A stretch of 64,000 nucleotides of DNA from Orychophragmus violaceus (GCA_030180135.1 CM058231.1:27221034-27285033), one strand, 5' to 3'. Counted from the stretch's first letter, positions 22,185-34,579 are shown. The notes: generated from the letters alone by a model not told the origin. Translations and numbers: made by a program.

Positions 22185-22551
22185 TTTGCTTCTTGATTTA
22201 GGCTTTAGAAACAATTTATTTCGAGCCTATAAAAGCTCAGAATGATCCTTTGTAAAAATCACCCTTGATCAATCTAAAAAGCAATAGAAATTGTTTCTGT
22301 TTTTCTTTCACAAAGTCTGTGTTTTCTTTGTGTTTGTTCTCTAGTCTATTTGAGTGATTCATCTAGTACTATAGAATCTGTGGTCTAGAGTGTTGAGTGA
22401 TTCATATCTCTGTCCATCCATTGATTGAGTGAGTCAATCTCAAAACAATCATCACCATCTCTACCTTCATCACCATCTTCCGCACCCCTTTGGCTTGAGA
22501 TCATCTGATCATCAAGTGGTTTAGCATCAGTGTGATTCTGAGGCTGTATCA
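21527..22551 (+). repeat. 3' LTR of gag-only gypsy element, copy 2
   Basis: It begins TGATGAGGACATCAAGTCAT just after the polypurine tract and ends GAGGCTGTATCA, giving TG...CA ends over 1025 bp. The promoter-like CCTATAAAAGCTC is at about 22226-22238. The gag frame crosses the LTR start and stops at 22184. It differs from copy 3 (32473-33359) at 8 positions that I could see over ~887 bp. Confidence 0.85.
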
Positions 22552-24978
22552 TAGAATGAGAAGCATGTTATACAAGTTTATGTTCCTTTGAATCACCCCT
22601 AAGTAACCTTACTAAAAGACTAGAAAGAATCTTTGATCTTCTAAAAGGTCCTTTGAGAATCCTAAACAAAACTTTTTAACCAAAACTTCTTGAAACATAT
22701 ATGTCATAGATTGGAGAATTTATGTTTGGTAAGACAACTATGAGTAAGTTTTCGTAGCTCCTAAAGGTAGAATGAGAAGCATGTTATACAAGTTTATGTT
22801 CCTTTGAATCACCCCTAAGTAACCTTACTAAAAGACTAGAAAGAATCCTTAATCTTCTAAAAGGTCCTATGAGAATCCTAAACAAATATTTTTAACCAAA
22901 ACTTCTTGAAACATATATGTCATAGATTGGAGAATTTATGTTTGGTAAGACAACTATGAGTAAGTTTTCGTATTCTCCTAAAGGTAGAATGAGAAGCATG
23001 TTATACATGTTTATGTTCCTTTGAATCACCCTTAAGTAACCTTACTAAAAGACTAGAAAGAATCTTTGATCTTTGAAAAGGTCCTTTGAGAATCCTAAAC
23101 AAAACTTTTTAACCAAAATTTCTTGAAACATATATGTCATGGATTGGAGAATTTATGTTTGTTAAGACAACTATATGTAAGTTTTCGCATGCTCTTAAAG
23201 GTAGAATGAGAATCATGTTATACAAGTTTATGTTCCTTTGAATCACCCCTAAGTAACCTTACTAAAAGACTAGAAAGAATCTTTGATCTTCTAAAAGGTC
23301 CTATGAGAATACTAAACAAAACTTTTTAACCAAAACTTCTTGAAACATATATGTCATGGATTGGAGAATTTATGTTTGGTAAGACAACTATGAGTAAGTT
23401 TTCGTATGCTCCTAAAGGTAGAATGAGAAGCATGTTATATAAGTTTATGTTCCTTTGAATCACCCCTAAGTAACCTTACTAAAAGAATAGAGAGAATCTT
23501 TGATCTTCTAAAAGGTCCTATGAGAATCCTAAAAAAACTTTTTAACCAAAACTTCTTGAAACATATATGTCATAGATTGGAGAATTTATGTTTGGTAAGA
23601 CAATTATGAGTAAGTTTTCGTATGCTCCTAAAGGTAGAATGAGAAGCATGTTATACAAGTTTATGTTCCTTTGAATCACCCCTAAGTAACCTTACTAAAA
23701 GACTAGAAAGAATCTTTGATCTTCTAAAAGGTCCTTTGAGAATCCTAAACAAAACTTTTTAACCAAAACTTCTTGAAACATATATGTCATAGATTGGAGA
23801 ATTTATGTTTGGTAAGACAACTATGAGTAAGTTTTCGTATGCTCCTAAAGGTAGAATGAGAAGCATGTTATGCAAGTTTATGTTCCTTTGAATCACCCCT
23901 AAGTAACCTTACTAAAAGAATAGAGAGAATCTTTGATCTTCTAAAAGGTCCTATGAGAATCCTAAACAAAACTTTTTAACCAAAACTTCTTGAAACATAT
24001 ATGTCATAGATTGGAGAATTTATGTTTGGTAAGACAATTATGAGTAAGTTTTCGTATGCTCATAAAGGTAAAATGAGAAGCATGTTATACAAGTTTATGT
24101 TCCTTTGAATCACCCCTAAGTAACCTTACTAAAAGACTAGAAAGAATCTTTGATCTTCTAAAAGGTCATATGAGAATCCTAAACAAAACTTTTTAACCAA
24201 AACCTCTTGAAACATATATGTCATAGATTGGAGAATTTATGTTTGGTAAGACAACTATGAGTAAGTTTTCGTATGCTCCTAAAGGTAGAATGAGAAGCAT
24301 GTTATACAAGTTTATGTTTCTTTGAATCACCCCTAAGTAACCTTACTAAAAGACTAGAAAGAATCTTTGATCTTCTAAAAGGTCCTTTGAGAATCCTAAA
24401 CAAAACTTTTTAACCAAAACTTCTTGAAACATATATGTCATAGATTGGAGAATTTATGTTTGGTAAGACAACTATGAGTAAGTTTTCGTATGCTCCTAAA
24501 GGTAGAATGAGAAGCATGTTATACAAGTTTATGTTCCTTTGAATCACCCCTAAGTAACCTTACTAAAAGAATAGAGAGAATCTTTGATCTTCTAAAAGGT
24601 CCTATGAGAATCCTAAACAAAACTTTTTAACCAAAACTTCTTGAAACATATATGTCATAGATTGGAGAATTTATGTTTGGTAAGACAATTATGAGTAAGT
24701 TTTCGTATGCTCCTAAAGGTAGAATGAGAAGCATGTTATACAAGTTTATGTTCCTTTGAATCACCCCTAAGTAACCTTACTAAAAGACTAGAAAGAATCT
24801 TTGATCTTCTAAAAGGTCCTATGAGAATCCTAAACAAAACTTTTTAACCAAAAATTCTTGAAACAGATATGTCATAGATTGGAGAATTTATGTTTGGTAA
24901 GACAACTATGAGTAAGTTTTCGTATGCTCCTAAAGGTAGAATGAGAAGCATGTTATACAAGTTTATGTTCCTTTGAAT
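22552..24978 (+). repeat. 217-bp satellite array, block 1 (orientation A)
   Basis: About 11 head-to-tail monomers. The word AATGAGAAGCATG recurs at 22771, 22988, 23205 (variant), 23422 and 23638, giving steps of 217 bp (216 where one base is lost). Each monomer is AT-rich and contains TTTTCGTATGCTCCTAAAGG and AACTTCTTGAAACATATATG. Monomers differ by a few percent. Position next to nested retrotransposons and array size fit a centromeric satellite. No frame is conserved, so it is not coding. Confidence 0.95.
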
Positions 24979-25434
24979 TGTAAGTTTTAGAGTATGTGAA
25001 CATTAGGTTACTTGGTAAGTTTAGAGAGAATGCGCAGCAAAGAGAGAGAGAATGGTGTTCACAACCCTTGAATTCATTTTGGTGTTTACATGCTCTTTAT
25101 ATATGAGAGCTAAGACAAATGTTTAACCTAAAATGGTAAGAGACAAATCCACAAGGAGACAAACAAGTCTGAACCGTGGGCAGAGGAGAGAGAGAGAGAG
25201 AGTGTGGACCACTTTGTGGTCCTTACAAGATTCCTCTCTTAAACCCTTAAACCCTTAAGTCCCAACGGCTCCATCCTCCTTTGTTTGATCCGAATTGTGT
25301 TTGAATTGTTGGCGCCATCCTCTTAACAAGAAGTCCCCAACTTTGCACATTATCAAATGTGCAAGACTTGTGCATATTTTGATAATACACAACCTTTGCA
25401 CATTTGATCTCATCATGATCAATACTCCCCCTCA
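24979..25434 (-). repeat. LTR of copia copy D (mosaic of two LTR variants)
   Basis: It runs 456 bp from TGTAAGTTTTAG to CATGATCAATA on the plus strand. From about 25060 to its right end it is nearly the same as the LTR of the intact copy (46731-47174). Its first ~80 bases instead match the R/U5 end of the outer-copy LTR (44554-44974), including TGCGCAGCAAAGAGAGA. The switch falls near GAATTCAAGGGTT, about 30 bases past the TATATAAAGAGC promoter box. Confidence 0.85.
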
Positions 25435-25576
25435 AGTTCAGACTTTGGAATCACCCTAAAGACTGAACTTGGAATGATCATGGCAACACCTCATTAAAAA
25501 CCTTGATGTGGAAAACCACTTGGGACAAAACCACATCAAGGGAAAAAGAGTATGCTGCTCATGAATCAGGAGAGTT

Positions 25577-27069
25577 CTAATCATGAATAGCTACTAGTCC
25601 TAGTTTGCCAAAGACATGAGTGCAAACCTTAAGACTAGCAGCCTTGGTGAAGATATCCGCAAGCTGATCTTCACTCTTTGTGTAGCAAGGCAGAATGGTT
25701 CCATCTTCAATCTTCTCCCTTACCTTTTGACAATCAATCTCAATGTATTTGGTCCTCTCATGAAACACTGAGTTGGTTGCAATGTGAATAGCAGCCTGGT
25801 TGTCACAATGGAAGGTGATTGGACTTGATTGCGCTATGCCAAAGTCCTTAAGCAAAGCCTTCAGCCATGTTAACTCAGTTGCAAGCTTCCTCATGGCTCT
25901 ATACTCAGCTTCAGCACTAGAACAAGATACCACTTTCTGCTTCTTTGTCTTCCAAGTCACCAAGTTGCCTCCAATGAAGGTGCAATAGCCGGTTGTTGAT
26001 CTCCTATCACTCTTATCACCAGCCCAATCTGCATCACAATAGCCAACAATCTCTGTGCTCTCATTCTTACCCATCCAAATGCCTTGTTCAGTTGATCCTT
26101 TGAGATATCTGAGGATCCTCTCAATCAAACTCCAATGATACACTGTGGGTGATTGCATATGTTGGCTCACTTGATTCACAGCAAAGCATAAGTCTGGTCT
26201 TGTGAGAGTGAGGTAGATAAGCTTTCCAACCAGCCTCCTATACAATGAGACATCCTTGAACTTGACTTCATCTGATTTCTCCCCCTTTCTATTGACTTGG
26301 TAGCCATCTTCAAGAGGAGTCTTTGCAATCTTGCAATCAAGCATACTTGTTTCTGTCAACAAGTCCTTAACATACTTCCTTTGGGACAGAAACAATCCAT
26401 CATTGAATCTGCAAACTTCAATGCCCAAGAAGTACTTCAACTATCCAAGGTCTTTAATATCAAAGGAACTCTTGAGGAAAGCCTTTGTGGATTGAATCCC
26501 ATCATTATCACTTCCTGTGATAATCAAATCATCCACATAAATCAGAACCACCACAATTCCTTGAGCACTTTGAAGCGTGAACAATGTATGATCAGATTGA
26601 GACTTCTTGAAGCCATGGTCCATAAGAGTGTGACTAAGCTTATGGTACCATGCCCTTGGTGATTGCTTCAAGCCATAAATTGCCCTTCTCAGCCTCAATA
26701 CCTCACCATCTTTACACAAGTGCTTCAATCCTGGTGGTGGAGTCATATACACTTCCTCTTCAAGTTCACCTTGTAGAAAAGCATTCTTCACATCCATTTG
26801 CCATAGATTCCATGAGAGGTTGGTGGCTAAGCTCAATGTGACTCTCACTGTGTGAAGTTTAGCCACTGGTGCAAAGGTATCTGTATAGTCTTCTCCATAG
26901 GTTTGAGTGAATCCCCTTGCTACTAGCCTTGCCTTGTACCTCTCTATGTCTCCATTGCTTTTATACTTGATTGTGAAGACCCATTTAGAGCTAACAGTCT
27001 TCTTCTTTTTCGGCAGCTTCTCTACAATCCAAGTATGGTTCCTCTCCATAGCTTCTTTCTCATCCTTTA
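25577..27069 (-). pseudogene. Copia RT-RNase H fragment (copy D)
   Basis: It encodes the C-terminal part of the polyprotein from about the MERNHTWIVEKLPKKKK segment to GLVAIHD. The frame is interrupted once: TAG (plus-strand CTA at 26441-26443) replaces the GAG codon of KDLGELKYF in sister copies, a G-to-T change. RT catalytic YVDD and the RNase H motifs CDADWAGD and SSAEAEY are kept. It lacks gag, protease and integrase. Confidence 0.9.
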
Positions 27070-30000
27070 TACAAGTTTATGTTCCTTTGAATCACCCCTA
27101 AGTAACCTTACTAAAAGACTAGAAAGAATCTTTGATCTTCTAAAAGGTCCTATGAGAATACTAAACAAAACTTTTTAACCAAAACTTCTTGAAACATATA
27201 TGTCATGGATTGGAGAATTTATGTTTGGTAAGACAACTATGAGTAAGTTTTCGTATGCTCCTAAAGGTAGAATGAGAAGCATGTTATACAAGTTTATGTT
27301 CCTTTGAATCACCCCTAAGTAACCTTACTAAAAGAATAGAGAGAATCTTTGATCTTCTAAAAGGTCCTATGAGAATCCTAAAAAAACTTTTTAACCAAAA
27401 CTTCTTGAAACATATATGTCATAGATTGGAGAATTTATGTTTGGTAAGACAATTATGAGTAAGTTTTCGTATGCTCCTAAAGGTAGAATGAGAAGCATGT
27501 TATACAAGTTTATGTTCCTTTGAATCACCCCTAAGTAACCTTACTAAAAGACTAGAAAGAATCTTTGATCTTCTAAAAGGTCCTTTGAGAATCCTAAACA
27601 AAACTTTTTAACCAAAACTTCTTGAAACATATATGTCATAGATTGGAGAATTTATGTTTGGTAAGACAACTATGAGTAAGTTTTCGTATGCTCCTAAAGG
27701 TAGAATGAGAAGCATGTTATACAAGTTTATGTTCCTTTGAATCACCCCTAAGTAACCTTACTAAAAGAATAGAGAGAATCTTTGATCTTCTAAAAGGTCC
27801 TATGAGAATCCTAAACAAAACTTTTTAACCAAAACTTCTTGAAACATATATGTCATAGATTGGAGAATTTATGTTTGGTAAGACAATTATGAGTAAGTTT
27901 TCGTATGCTCATAAAGGTAAAATGAGAAGCATGTTATACAAGTTTATGTTCCTTTGAATCACCCCTAAGTAACCTTACTAAAAGACTAGAAAGAATCTTT
28001 GATCTTCTAAAAGGTCATATGAGAATCCTAAACAAAACTTTTTAACCAAAACTTCTTGAAACATATATGTCATAGATTGGAGAATTTATGTTTGGTAAGA
28101 CAACTATGAGTAAGTTTTCGTATGCTCCTAAAGGTAGAATGAGAAGCATGTTATACAAGTTTATGTTCCTTTGAATCACCCCTAAGTAACCTTACTAAAA
28201 GACTAGAAAGAATCTTTGATCTTCTAAAAGGTCCTTTGAGAATCCTAAACAAAACTTTTTAACCAAAACTTCTTGAAACATATATGTCATAGATTGGAGA
28301 ATTTATGTTTGGTAAGACAACTATGAGTAAGTTTTCGTATGCTCCTAAAGGTAGAATGAGAAGCATGTTATACAAGTTTATGTTCCTTTGAATCACCCCT
28401 AAGTAACCTTACTAAAAGACTAGAAAGAATCTTTGATCTTCTAAAAGGTCCTTTGAGAATCCTAAACAAACTTTTTAACCAAAACTTCTTGAAACATATA
28501 TGTCATAGATTGGAGAATTTATGTTTGGTAAGACAACTATGAGTAAGTTTTCGTATGCTCCTAAAGGTAGAATGAGAAGCATGTTATACAAGTTTATATT
28601 CCTTTGAATCACCCCTAAGTAACCTTACTAAAAGACTAGAAAGAATCCTTGATCTTCTAAAAGGTCCTATGAGAATCCTAAACAAAACTTTTTAACCAAA
28701 ACTTCTTGAAACAGATATGTCATAGATTGGAGAATTTATGTTTGGTAAGACAACTATGAGTAAGTTTTCGTATGCTCCTAAAGGTAGAATGAGAAGCATG
28801 TTATACAAGTTTATGTTCCTTTGAATCACCCCTAAGTAACCTTACTAAAAGACTAGAAAGAATCTTTGATCTTCTAAAAGGTCCTTTGAGAATCCTAAAC
28901 AAAACTTTTTAACCAAAACTTCTTGAAACATATATGTCATAGATTGGAGAATTTATGTTTGGTAAGACAACTATGAGTAAGTTTTCGTATGCTCCTAAAG
29001 GTAGAATGAGAAGCATGTTATACAAGTTTATATTCCTTTGAATCACCCCTAAGTAACCTTACTAAAAGACTAGAAAGAATCCTTGATCTTCTAAAAGGTC
29101 CTATGAGAATCCTAAACAAAACTTTTTAACCAAAACTTCTTGAAACAGATATGTCATAGATTGGAGAATTTATGTTTGGTAAGACAACTATGAGTAAGTT
29201 TTCGTATGCTCCTAAAGGTAGAATGAGAAGCATGTTATACAAGTTTATGTTCCTTTGAATCACCCCTAAGTAACCTTACTAAAAGACTAGAAAGAATCTT
29301 TGATCTTCTAAAAGGTCCTTTGAGAATCCTAAACAAAACTTTTTAACCAAAACTTCTTGAAACATATATGTCATAGATTGGAGAATTTATGTTTGGTAAG
29401 ACAACTATGAGTAAATTTTCGTATGCTCCTAAAGGTAGAATGAGAAGCATGTTATACAAGTTTATGTTCCTTTGAATCACCCCTAAGTAACCTTACTAAA
29501 AGAATAGAGAGAATCTTTGATCTTCTAAAAGGTCCTATGAGAATCCTAAAAAAACTTTTTAACCAAAACTTCTTGAAACATATATGTCATAGATTGGAGA
29601 ATTTATGTTTGGTAAGACAACTATGAGTAAGTTTTCGTATGCTCCTAAAGGTAGAATGAGAAGCCTGTTATACAAGTTTATGTTCCTTTGAATCACCCCT
29701 AAGTAACCTTACTAAAAGAATAGAGAGAATCTTTGATCTTCTAAAAGGTCCTATGAGAATCCTAAACAAAACTTTTTAACCAAAACTTCTTGAAACATAT
29801 ATGTCATAGATTGGAGAATTTATGTTTGGTAAGACAATTATGAGTAAGTTTTCGTATGCTCCTAAAGGTAGAATGAGAAGCATGTTATACAAGTTTATGT
29901 TCCTTTGAATCACCCCTAAGTAACCTTACTAAAAGACTAGAAAGAATCTTTGATCTTCTAAAAGGTCCTTTGAGAATCCTAAACAAAACTTTTTAACCAA

Positions 30001-32472
30001 AACTTCTTGAAACATATATGTCATAGATTGGAGAATTTATGTTTGGTAAGACAACTATGAGTAAGTTTTCGTATGCTCCTAAAGGTAGAATGAGAAGCAT
30101 GTTATACAAGTTTATATTCCTTTGAATCACCCCTAAGTAACCTTACTAAAAGACTAGAAAGAATCCTTGATCTTCTAAAAGGTCCTATGAGAATCCTAAA
30201 CAAAACTTTTTAACCAAAACTTCTTGAAACAGATATGTCATAGATTGGAGAATTTATGTTTGGTAAGACAACTATGAGTAAGTTTTCGTATGCTCCTAAA
30301 GGTAGAATGAGAAGCATGTTATACAAGTTTATGTTCCTTTGAATCACCCCTAAGTAACCTTACTAAAAGACTAGAAAGAATCTTTGATCTTCTAAAAGGT
30401 CCTTTGAGAATCCTAAACAAAACTTTTTAACCAAAACTTCTTGAAACATATATGTCATAGATTGGAGAATTTATGTTTGGTAAGACAACTATGAGTAAGT
30501 TTTCGTATGCTCCTAAAGGTAGAATGAGAAGCATGTTATACAAGTTTATGTTCCTTTGAATCACCCCTAAGTAACCTTACTAAAAGAATAGAGAGAATCT
30601 TTGATCTTCTAAAAGGTCCTATGAGAATCCTAAAAAAACTTTTTAACCAAAACTTCTTGAAACATATATGTCATAGATTGGAGAATTTATGTTTGGTAAG
30701 ACAACTATGAGTAAGTTTTCGTAGCTCCTAAAGGTAGAATGAGAAGCATGTTATACAAGTTTATGTTCCTTTGAATCACCCCTAAGTAACCTTACTAAAA
30801 GACTAGAAAGAATCCTTGATCTTCTAAAAGGTCCTATGAGAATCCTAAACAAAACTTTTTAACCAAAACTTCTTGAAACAAATATGTCATAGATTGGAGA
30901 ATTTATGTTTGGTAAGACAACTATGAGTAAGTTTTCGTATGCTCCTAAAGGTAGAATGAGAAGCATGTTATACAAGTTTATGTTCCTTTGAATCACCCCT
31001 AAGTAACCTTACTAAAAGAATAGAGAGAATCTTTGATCTTCTAAAAGGTCCTATGAGAATCCTAAAAAAACTTTTTAACCAAAACTTCTTGAAACATATA
31101 TGTCATAGATTGGAGAATTTATGTTTGGTAAGACAACTATGAGTAAGTTTTCGTATGCTCCTAAAGGTAGAATGAGAAGCCTGTTATACAAGTTTATGTT
31201 CCTTTGAATCACCCCTAAGTAACCTTACTAAAAGAATAGAGAGAATCTTTGATCTTCTAAAAGGTCCTATGAGAATCCTAAACAAAACTTTTTAACCAAA
31301 ACTTCTTGAAACATATATGTCATAGATTGGAGAATTTATGTTTGGTAAGACAATTATGAGTAAGTTTTCGTATGCTCCTAAAGGTAGAATGAGAAGCATG
31401 TTATACAAGTTTATGTTCCTTTGAATCACCCCTAAGTAACCTTACTAAAAGACTAGAAAGAATCTTTGATCTTCTAAAAGGTCCTTTGAGAATCCTAAAC
31501 AAAACTTTTTAACCAAAACTTCTTGAAACATATATGTCATAGATTGGAGAATTTATGTTTGGTAAGACAACTATGAGTAAGTTTTCGTATGCTCCTAAAG
31601 GTAGAATGAGAAGCATGTTATACAAGTTTATATTCCTTTGAATCACCCCTAAGTAACCTTACTAAAAGACTAGAAAGAATCCTTGATCTTCTAAAAGGTC
31701 CTATGAGAATCCTAAACAAAACTTTTTAACCAAAACTTCTTGAAACAGATATGTCATAGATTGGAGAATTTATGTTTGGTAAGACAACTATGAGTAAGTT
31801 TTCGTATGCTCCTAAAGGTAGAATGAGAAGCATGTTATACAAGTTTATGTTCCTTTGAATCACCCCTAAGTAACCTTACTAAAAGACTAGAAAGAATCTT
31901 TGATCTTCTAAAAGGTCCTTTGAGAATCCTAAACAAAACTTTTTAACCAAAACTTCTTGAAACATATATGTCATAGATTGGAGAATTTATGTTTGGTAAG
32001 ACAACTATGAGTAAGTTTTCGTATGCTCCTACAGGTAGAATGAGAAGCATGTTATACAAGTTTATGTTCCTTTGAATCACCCCTAAGTAACCTTACTAAA
32101 AGAATAGAGAGAATCTTTGATCTTCTAAAAGGTCCTATGAGAATCCTAAAAAAACTTTTTAACCAAAACTTCTTGAAACATATATGTCATAGATTGGAGA
32201 ATTTATGTTTGGTAAGACAACTATGAGTAAGTTTTCGTAGCTCCTAAAGGTAGAATGAGAAGCATGTTATACAAGTTTATGTTCCTTTGAATCACCCCTA
32301 AGTAACCTTACTAAAAGACTAGAAAGAATCCTTGATCTTCTAAAAGGTCCTATGAGAATCCTAAACAAAACTTTTTAACCAAAACTTCTTGAAACAAATA
32401 TGTCATAGATTGGAGAATTTATGTTTGGTAAGACAACTATGAGTAAGTTTTCGTATGCTCCTAAAGGTAGAA
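27070..32472 (+). repeat. 217-bp satellite array, block 2 (orientation A)
   Basis: About 25 monomers in the same orientation as block 1. The first six monomers (27070 to about 28405) repeat block 1 from 23221 to about 24555 almost base for base, including rare variants such as GAATACTAAAC and CTCATAAAGGTAAAATGAG. Later, rare variants recur about 1517 bp apart: AAGCCTGTTA at 29661 and 31178, and TCGTAGCTCC at 30719 and 32236. This shows a seven-monomer period slightly shortened by one-base losses. Confidence 0.95.
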
Positions 32473-33359
32473 TGATGAGGACATCAAGTCATCATCAACC
32501 AAGGAGCATGGAGAGGACATAAATCAACCAACCAAGATCCTTGGAGAGAAGCAGTTTGAGCTTACCAGTGAAATATGTGCATGTCTTGGAGCATATATAC
32601 CCAACCAAGAAGACTTAAGCAATAAATCAACCTGTTCCAGAAACCTAACTCATCAAGGAATCATCAAGAAGTGGAAGTGTTTAAAAAGCTTTCTAGATGA
32701 AGAAGATATGCAAGTTACAACTCAGAAGATTTCCAAGGAACCCGCTGGAGACCAACTACCACTTATTGGAGAGCTCAGATCGGACCAGGATGAATCAAGT
32801 TGTAAACCAACTTGTTTTGGATACCTTACTCAACAGAGGTTCAGGGAGAATTGGATTCGGTTCAAAATAAGTTATGGTTTAAAAGTTATTCAACTTCTAA
32901 ACCAGGAGATATTCAACTTGCCTTATTTGGAACTTTGGAGCAATAAACCACAACGGTCACATTTCTATCAAGTTGTGCTCGTGATCAAGCATCCCTACAT
33001 CATCCTGGATGTTCCAAAGGTGCACCAATTCCTTCCCAAGTTGTCAAGATACAAAGAGCCTCCAACTTACCTTATTTGGGCAGATTTCTCATTAATTCTC
33101 CAACAGCTAGTTTTTCATTTATTTTTGTGATTTGCTTCTTGATTTAGGCTTTAGAAACAATTTATTTCGAGCCTATAAAAGCTCAGAATGATCCTTTGTA
33201 AAAATCACCCTTGATCAATCTAAAAAGCAATAGAAATTGTTTCTGTTTTTCTTTCACAAAGTCTGTGTTTTCTTTGTGTTTGTTCTCTAGTCTATTTGAG
33301 TGATTCATCTAGTACTATAGAATCTGTGGTCTAGAGTGTTGAGTGATTCATATCTCTGT
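32473..33359 (+). repeat. LTR of gag-only gypsy element, copy 3, truncated
   Basis: It starts TGATGAGGACATCAAG directly after satellite TAGAA (32468-32472) and follows the LTR at 21527 for about 887 bp, then switches at about 33359 to a minus-strand copia gag. The gag C-terminal frame is open from the LTR start to 33130. As the left flank is satellite and the LTR start is intact, this was probably a 5' LTR whose element was lost in a rearrangement. Confidence 0.85.
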
Positions 33360-33977
33360 CGTCTCTGCCCTTAGGATATGCTTGATCAAGGAATTATAGG
33401 ATGAGTTCAAGGTGAGCAGAAGAGCAAATACTTTATCTTGCTCTCTCCTTTCTTGCAGCACCAAAGGATCACTGCTTGGTGGCCTCAGCATCTCCAACTC
33501 TGACCACAGTGAGCTAAACTTCCCAAAATAAGCTTTAAACTCCATATCTCCTTGCTGGAGATTGTTAATGGCCAGCTTTACTTCAAAGACTCTTGTTAAA
33601 TTTGATTTATTCCCATAAACCTTCTCAAGAGTATCCCACAGCTGCTTAGAGGTTACACAGTAAGAGTAGGCTTCCAATAGGTGCTGGTCCAGTGAGCTTT
33701 GGAGTATAGAAAGCACATTCTGGTCCCCTTGCATCCACGCCTCTTCTTCTGCTTCAGCCACTTCTTCAAGAGACTCATCAATGCCTTTAGTCTCTGCCTC
33801 AGCTCCTTTCTTGGCTTCAGCTTCGGACCTGGCCTTAAACACCTTCTGTGGAGCAGTTTCACTCAGGATATACTTCCACAGACCTCTGCCTCCAAGTGCA
33901 GATTTTACCATCCTAGCCCAAACAATATAGTTTGAGCCCTTCAAAATCACAGGAATCACAACTCTTGAGTTCTCCAT
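33360..33977 (-). pseudogene. Copia gag N-terminal fragment, second related family (copy E)
   Basis: About 206 codons of a copia-type Gag (UBN2-like) starting MENSRVVIPVILKGSNYIVWARMVKSAL. It resembles the gag of the main family (LKGINYRTWQRTIKTAICGRGLW, LWDTLKKIYGDVSNLSRVYEVK) but is clearly diverged, so it comes from a sister family. An Ala/Glu-rich insert lies at about 50-80. The protein is cut at ~33360 by the junction with the gag-only element LTR; the last few codons (TTEI) come from junction sequence. Confidence 0.85.
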
Positions 33978-34180
33978 TGCTGAAACTGATATGAAGCAAG
34001 GAGGGAGTATTCAAGATGAAATAGAGATTTCTCAACTCACAGAGAACACAAGAAGCAAACGAAAATGAGCTTAAACCTTAGAAAAGCTTATAAGATCTGA
34101 GAATTGAACTTAACAGCTTAAGAGCTCAAGAACAGGATTTTATAAGATTCAGCGGAAGTAAATGAGGTACAGAAGCTTAT

Positions 34181-34193
34181 TGCTCTGATACCA
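34181..34193 (-). other. Primer binding site, tRNA-iMet (copy E)
   Basis: Plus-strand TGCTCTGATACCA is the complement of TGGTATCAGAGCA, the usual plant copia primer site. It abuts the LTR that starts at 34194 on the plus strand. Confidence 0.85.
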
Positions 34194-34560
34194 TGTAAGA
34201 ATATGAGATTAGAAATGGAGAATTAAGAGAAAGAGAGAGGCGCAGACCCTATTAGGGTTCATACACCCGAGAGAGAGAGAGAGTTTAGAGAAGGAGAATG
34301 TGAGAAGAATAATTCTCATTAATTATCAAATGGGAACTTTACAAGAGTTATATATGCATAAAACTAGGGCTACACAACTTTAAACAAAAACAGAGAAGGC
34401 TCCAACGGTCACAAGAATGTGACAGGATTTTGTCTTACAAGACACTAGTGTTCTGATATAGTCAACTATGTAGTCTCACGTCCAGTATAGTTCACGTCCA
34501 GTATAGTTCACGTCCAGTGTAGTTCAATATGAGATCTCTTCTTCAATGTAGTGCACTATG
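34194..34560 (-). repeat. 5' LTR of copia copy E (outer end approximate)
   Basis: It begins TGTAAGAATATGAG next to the primer site. The outer end is unclear, and homology to another copia gag begins at about 34580. Three 16-bp units CACGTCCAGTATAGTT lie at 34477-34492, 34493-34508 and 34509-34524 (the last with one change) in the U3 part, which could act as promoter elements. Confidence 0.6.
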
Positions 34561-34579
34561 TGATCTCCTACTTCAATAC

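Larger units (their letters stand above)
19266..22551 (+). mobile_element. Gag-only Ty3/gypsy element (TR-GAG type), 5' LTR missing
   Basis: It has an internal region with one large gag frame, a polypurine tract AAGAGGGAGAGTA at 21514-21526, and a 3' LTR at 21527-22551. No protease, RT or integrase is present, which fits the described TR-GAG class of non-autonomous gypsy elements. The 5' LTR is not seen: the region next to copia copy C (19266-19631) is non-coding leader without a recognisable primer site. The right end is followed by satellite, with TAGAA at 22552-22556 as the possible target duplication. Confidence 0.75.
24979..27069 (-). mobile_element. Truncated copia copy D inside satellite
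   Basis: A minus-strand copy retaining its 3' LTR (24979-25434), 3' non-coding region and C-terminal polyprotein up to 27069, where it is cut within the RT N-terminus. At the cut, copia CATCCTTTA runs into satellite TACAAGTTTATG with a shared TA. Satellite after the cut restarts about 24 bp before the point reached on the left, so no target duplication can be read. Confidence 0.9.

Noticed and set aside
22552..32472. CRISPR-like array or repeat-spacer pattern
   Set aside because: Whole 217-bp units repeat with no unique spacers; the DNA is plant satellite.
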